Made by a program: the position numbers and the translations under genes. 9,464 nucleotides of DNA from the NCBI GenBank assembly GCA_947630635.1, contig CANRIJ010000057.1:1-9464 (forward strand), read 5' to 3'. The stretch is from an uncultured Spirochaetaceae bacterium. GTDB lineage: Bacteria > Spirochaetota > Spirochaetia > Sphaerochaetales > Sphaerochaetaceae. The notes under the pieces were generated by a model. It did not search any database, had not been told where the DNA came from, and saw nothing but the letters and a program-made list of their open reading frames with translations. This document shows positions 7,192 to 9,464 of this stretch, piece by piece (position 1 is the first letter of the stretch; every line of letters starts with the position of its first letter).

Positions 7192-7200
7192 ATATTAGCA
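7192..7200 (-). promoter_or_regulatory. Extended -10 of dgt
   Basis: The minus strand reads TGC-TAATAT (7200-7192), an extended -10 (TGN plus hexamer), ending seven bases before the dgt ATG at 7184. TAATAT also occurs once more just upstream (7205-7200). No clear -35 is present, which an extended -10 can tolerate. Predicted transcription would begin at or next to the start codon. Confidence 0.5.
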
Positions 7201-7210
7201 TATTAATGCC

Positions 7211-7239
7211 TTTATACCCTTAAGCGCTTTTGCTAAACT
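7211..7239 (+). promoter_or_regulatory. Promoter of the membrane protein gene
   Basis: -35-like TTTATA (7211-7216, 4 of 6), a 17-bp spacer, and extended -10 TGC-TAAACT (7231-7239). The GTG start follows six bases after the -10, so the message would be leaderless. An eight-base palindrome AAGCGCTT (7222-7229) lies in the spacer between the two boxes and could be an operator, or chance. Confidence 0.5.
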
Positions 7240-7245
7240 CTAAGA

Positions 7246-7695
7246 GTGGTATACGTACTTCCTATAATCGCCCTTCTCCTCTCATTTCTGTCATTCTTGT
7301 CATCAGTGAGATTTCTATTCTCAAGGCAGGGCTTTATATGGGTAATACCAATACTTCTGTCATTAGTCCTCTCCTATGAGAATCTGACCACGCTATTATA
7401 TGTCGGAGAATATATAGAGAGCATGGATACCTCCTATACTCTCTCATCGATAATTCCGTTTCTGATCTCATTCCTATGGTATATTGCTATAATCGTCTTC
7501 CATTTCACACTTAAAAACACAACAAGCGAGAACAAATACAAGAACGAAAGCATAAAAAACAGAAATGAGGCGCTATACCTCGAGAAATTCGAGAGAAGAC
7601 AGGCAAAACGCGAAAAGAAGAGAAGAGAGGAGAGCGAAATACTTCCACCAGAGAAGCCTGAGATAAAAGAGTTCAAAGACAGGGATTTTGAGTAG
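7246..7695 (+). CDS. Small three-helix membrane protein, unknown function
   Basis: A 149-residue protein I do not recognise. Three hydrophobic segments are evident: about residues 4-25 (VLPIIALLLSFLSFL...), 30-53 (FIWVIPILLSLVLS...) and 66-89 (IIPFLISFLWYIAIIVF). The rest, about 90-149, is a highly charged tail, first Lys/Arg-rich (EKFERRQAKREKKRREE) and then acidic and proline-containing, with a helical look. By the positive-inside rule that tail is probably cytoplasmic. No signal peptide cleavage site or catalytic motif is seen. The GTG start is the first possible start after the in-frame stop at 7234-7236 and sits six bases after an extended -10; GTG usage makes the exact N-terminus less certain. 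It lies between dgt (divergent) and aroK (same direction, 40-bp gap, own promoter), which gives no clue to its job. Confidence 0.65.
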   Translation: MVYVLPIIALLLSFLSFLSSVRFLFSRQGFIWVIPILLSLVLSYENLTTLLYVGEYIESMDTSYTLSSIIPFLISFLWYIAIIVFHFTLKNTTSENKYKNESIKNRNEALYLEKFERRQAKREKKRREESEILPPEKPEIKEFKDRDFE

Positions 7696-7720
7696 GAATA
7701 TACAGCATCAGGCTCTTTTT

Positions 7721-7729
7721 TGATATCAT
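7721..7729 (+). promoter_or_regulatory. Extended -10 of aroK
   Basis: TGA-TATCAT (7721-7729), an extended -10 with the hexamer matching 5 of 6, ends six bases before the aroK ATG. No clear -35 and no Shine-Dalgarno. It overlaps the T-run that follows the membrane protein gene. Confidence 0.5.
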
Positions 7730-7735
7730 CCCAAT

Positions 7736-8278
7736 ATGGGAAATATAGGCCGAAATCTAATCTTCATGGGCTTAAAACACTCTGGTAAGACGACATTCTC
7801 AAAGAGAATAGCTGAGCGTCTCTTTATGAGACATGTCGATCTTGATGAGGAGATCGAGAGAAAAAACGGCACTCTCAAAGTAAGAGATATATACAGAGCG
7901 ATTGGGAAAGAGGCCTTTGACGAGCTTCAGGAAAAGAGTCTTTCAGAGATTCTTGAAAATGACGAGAGATTAGTCATATCCCTTGGCGGAGGAGCATCGG
8001 ACTCCCCCACTCTTATGAGAATTGCCAAAGAAAGAGGCTATTCTATCTACCTCTACAGAAGAGAAGAGGATTTAATTGATGTAATACTCCGTCATGGCCT
8101 TCCGGCATTTCTGGATAGTGATGACCCAAGAGGCTCTTTCAGCAAAATATTCTCAAGACGAGACAGAATATACAGAGAGAATGCCGACCTTATCATCGAC
8201 CTTGGGCCCTATAGAGACAAAGACGAGACAGAGGAGCTTATATTTCAGAGGCTAAAGGAGGAATTTAATGGGATCTAG
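7736..8278 (+). CDS. aroK: Shikimate kinase (divergent active site)
   Basis: Predicted to phosphorylate shikimate to shikimate 3-phosphate with ATP in the pathway to chorismate. The 180-residue product has the size and order of the family: P-loop GLKHSGKTT (12-20), acidic pair DLDEEIE (Asp35, Asp37), GGGA (84-87) and the late RRDRIYRENAD (131-141) with a conserved Arg. However, the block normally read as G-E-x-x-F-R-x-x-E is GKEAFDELQE (57-66), so the shikimate-carboxylate arginine (Arg58 in the M. tuberculosis enzyme) is Asp62, and the lid motif RPLL reads LPAFL (112-116). Overlap with aroC by 11 bases argues strongly for a shikimate role all the same. A related small kinase with another substrate is the alternative. 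Confidence 0.82.
   Translation: MGNIGRNLIFMGLKHSGKTTFSKRIAERLFMRHVDLDEEIERKNGTLKVRDIYRAIGKEAFDELQEKSLSEILENDERLVISLGGGASDSPTLMRIAKERGYSIYLYRREEDLIDVILRHGLPAFLDSDDPRGSFSKIFSRRDRIYRENADLIIDLGPYRDKDETEELIFQRLKEEFNGI
8254..8261 (+). promoter_or_regulatory. Ribosome binding site of aroC inside aroK
   Basis: AAAGGAGG, a near-perfect Shine-Dalgarno, six bases before the aroC ATG and within the last codons of aroK. It fixes the aroC start and supports translation from the aroK-aroC message. Confidence 0.9.
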
Positions 8279-9326
8279 CACCTTCGGCAGATTATTTACC
8301 TTCACGACATTTGGCGAGTCACATGGAGAGGCGCTGGGAGTCATTGTCGAAGGCTTTCCCAGCCGAATCAAGATCGATGAGGAGATGATTCAGAAATATC
8401 TCGACAGGCGCCGCCCAGGCTCTTCTAGCCTCTCGACAAAGAGAGACGAAAAAGACAGAGTCAGGATTCTCAGCGGCACCTATAAGGGCCTTACAACGGG
8501 GCATCCTATAATGATGATGATAGAAAATGAGAACATGAGGTCATCTGACTACAGCGAGCTTGAGAGAGTCTATAGGCCATCGCATGCTGACTATACATAC
8601 GAGGCAAAATACAAAATCAGGGACCCGAGAGGCGGCGGACGCTCAAGCGGAAGAGAGACGGCCTCCCGCGTCATGGCTGGAGCCTTGGCGATGGAAGCCC
8701 TCAAAGAGAAGAATATAACCCTCTCATCGGCTATCGTCGGAGTCGGGGGCACAGTTTTGGATAACTACTCATGGGAACCACCCTTCGAAGGCCCGCTATT
8801 TGCTCCAAAAAGCGATAAAACAGAAAAAATGCTTGATGAGATCGAGAGGGCAAGAAGGGACTCTGACTCAGTAGGCTCTATCGTCGAATGCCACATACAG
8901 GGTGTTCCAAAGGGTCTTGGAGACCCTGTCTTCCACAAGCTCGACGCACTTCTTGCCATGGCTGTTATGTCAATTGGCGGTGTAAAGGCCGTTGAATTTG
9001 GAAGCGGTTTCAAGGCATCTGGAATGAGGGGCTCTGAAAACAACGACCAGATGGATAAAAACGGCTTTATCACAAATAACGCCGGCGGAATAATCGGAGG
9101 AATATCAACTGGAGAGGAGATTGTCCTAAGAGCCTATTTTAAGCCGACCCCATCGATTGCGAAAGCGCAAAAGACAATAGATATAGATGGAAAGGAAGTA
9201 AATCTTGAGATCAAGGGCAGACACGATCCGATAATCGGCATAAGGGCACTTGTGGTAGTAGAATCTATGGCAGCATCAGTAATACTGGATGAGCTCTTGA
9301 TTCAGAGGGCCTACGAGAATTTCTAG
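8268..9326 (+). CDS. aroC: Chorismate synthase
   Basis: Converts 5-enolpyruvylshikimate 3-phosphate to chorismate with reduced FMN, the last common step to aromatic amino acids and folate. The 352-residue product has all family signatures: GESHG (16-20, His19), RPSHADYTYEAKY (103-115, His106), the signature RDPRGGGRSSGRETA (118-132), RGSENND (254-260), NNAGGIIGGISTG (270-282) and GRHDP (317-321, Asp320). Length is normal and no key residue is missing. It overlaps aroK by 11 bases and is its operon partner. Its TAG stop is one base from the stop of the convergent aroE, so no intrinsic terminator fits between them. Confidence 0.97.
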   Translation: MGSSTFGRLFTFTTFGESHGEALGVIVEGFPSRIKIDEEMIQKYLDRRRPGSSSLSTKRDEKDRVRILSGTYKGLTTGHPIMMMIENENMRSSDYSELERVYRPSHADYTYEAKYKIRDPRGGGRSSGRETASRVMAGALAMEALKEKNITLSSAIVGVGGTVLDNYSWEPPFEGPLFAPKSDKTEKMLDEIERARRDSDSVGSIVECHIQGVPKGLGDPVFHKLDALLAMAVMSIGGVKAVEFGSGFKASGMRGSENNDQMDKNGFITNNAGGIIGGISTGEEIVLRAYFKPTPSIAKAQKTIDIDGKEVNLEIKGRHDPIIGIRALVVVESMAASVILDELLIQRAYENF

Positions 9327-9327
9327 C

Positions 9328-9464
9328 TCAGTCCTCTAGCACATTGAGCTCTTTTGGATAATCCTGCTGGGTAAAGGCCTTGAACTGCAGCCTGGCCTGG
9401 GCCATCAGCATCTCAGAGCCAAAGTGAAGGGTGCATCCCTTTTCTGCTGCATCCTTCAGAAACT
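9328..9464 (-). CDS. aroE: Shikimate dehydrogenase AroE, C-terminal end (partial)
   Basis: Only the last 44 residues are present; the gene continues beyond the window edge. The minus strand reads FLKDAAEKGC, then TLHFGSEMLMAQARLQFKAF and ends in NVLED. The G-x-E-M-L-x-x-Q-A-x-x-Q-F-x-x-F/W-T pattern is the hallmark of the AroE C-terminus, where the Gln of the MLxxQ segment contacts shikimate. The enzyme reduces 3-dehydroshikimate to shikimate with NADPH, two steps before AroC. The visible part cannot tell a stand-alone AroE from an AroD-AroE fusion. Pathway neighbours aroK and aroC on the other strand support the call. Confidence 0.78.
   Translation of the reverse strand, partial: FLKDAAEKGCTLHFGSEMLMAQARLQFKAFTQQDYPKELNVLED

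Noticed and set aside
7655..7721. Possible terminator after the membrane protein gene: AGCCTGA pairing with TCAGGCT just before CTTTTTT.
   Set aside because: The seven-base stem encloses a loop of 46 bases that includes the gene's own stop codon. This is weak for an intrinsic terminator, and the T-run may belong to the aroK promoter region.
1..9464. Search by eye for tRNA, rRNA, riboswitch, CRISPR, IS ends, phage or toxin-antitoxin genes.
   Set aside because: None was seen. The non-coding gaps are each 86 bases or less, and the composition is uniform across the window.

Overview
This is a compact stretch of bacterial core chromosome. Nine complete protein genes and the 3' end of a tenth fill about 97% of the window. 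With the starts chosen here only about 270 bases are non-coding: 1-60, 4014-4038, 5520-5605, 7185-7245, 7696-7735 and base 9327. No tRNA, rRNA, IS element, CRISPR array, phage gene or broken gene was seen. Base composition looks moderate (GC in the 40s by eye), with purine-rich coding strands and frequent AGA (Arg) and ATA (Ile) codons in genes on both strands, so nothing looks recently imported. The host is a bacterium. The KHSGKT-type P-loop of the shikimate kinase and the gene set make me lean towards a spirochaete (Spirochaetota, Sphaerochaeta-like), but that rests on impression and is not proved by the window.

Layout. 61-4013 (minus): mfd (transcription-repair coupling factor) then trmB (tRNA m7G46 methyltransferase), overlapping by ATGA. 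4039-4854 (plus): an inositol-monophosphatase-family phosphatase, divergent from mfd across only 25 bp and convergent with the next gene. 4851-5519 (minus): an ACT-domain protein of unknown role. 5606-6079 (plus): nrdR, repressor of ribonucleotide reductase genes, convergent with 6072-7184 (minus): a Dgt-type dNTP triphosphohydrolase. 7246-7695 (plus): an unrecognised three-helix membrane protein. 7736-9326 (plus): aroK-aroC (shikimate kinase, chorismate synthase), convergent with 9328-9464 (minus): the end of aroE (shikimate dehydrogenase).

Functional links. NrdR and Dgt both act on dNTP supply, one on synthesis genes and the other on breakdown. AroE, AroK and AroC are steps of one pathway to chorismate; aroA is not in view. 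Mfd and TrmB share a transcript without an obvious biochemical link.

No new multi-gene system is visible. Three things deserve a second look. (1) Starts that follow an intergenic region lack a good Shine-Dalgarno and carry a -10-like hexamer 5-9 nt before the start codon, while the two operon-internal starts have textbook Shine-Dalgarno sequences; this suggests leaderless or near-leaderless first genes. (2) A 43-bp nested palindrome lies between the ACT-domain gene and nrdR. (3) The AroK-like kinase lacks an arginine that normally binds shikimate.
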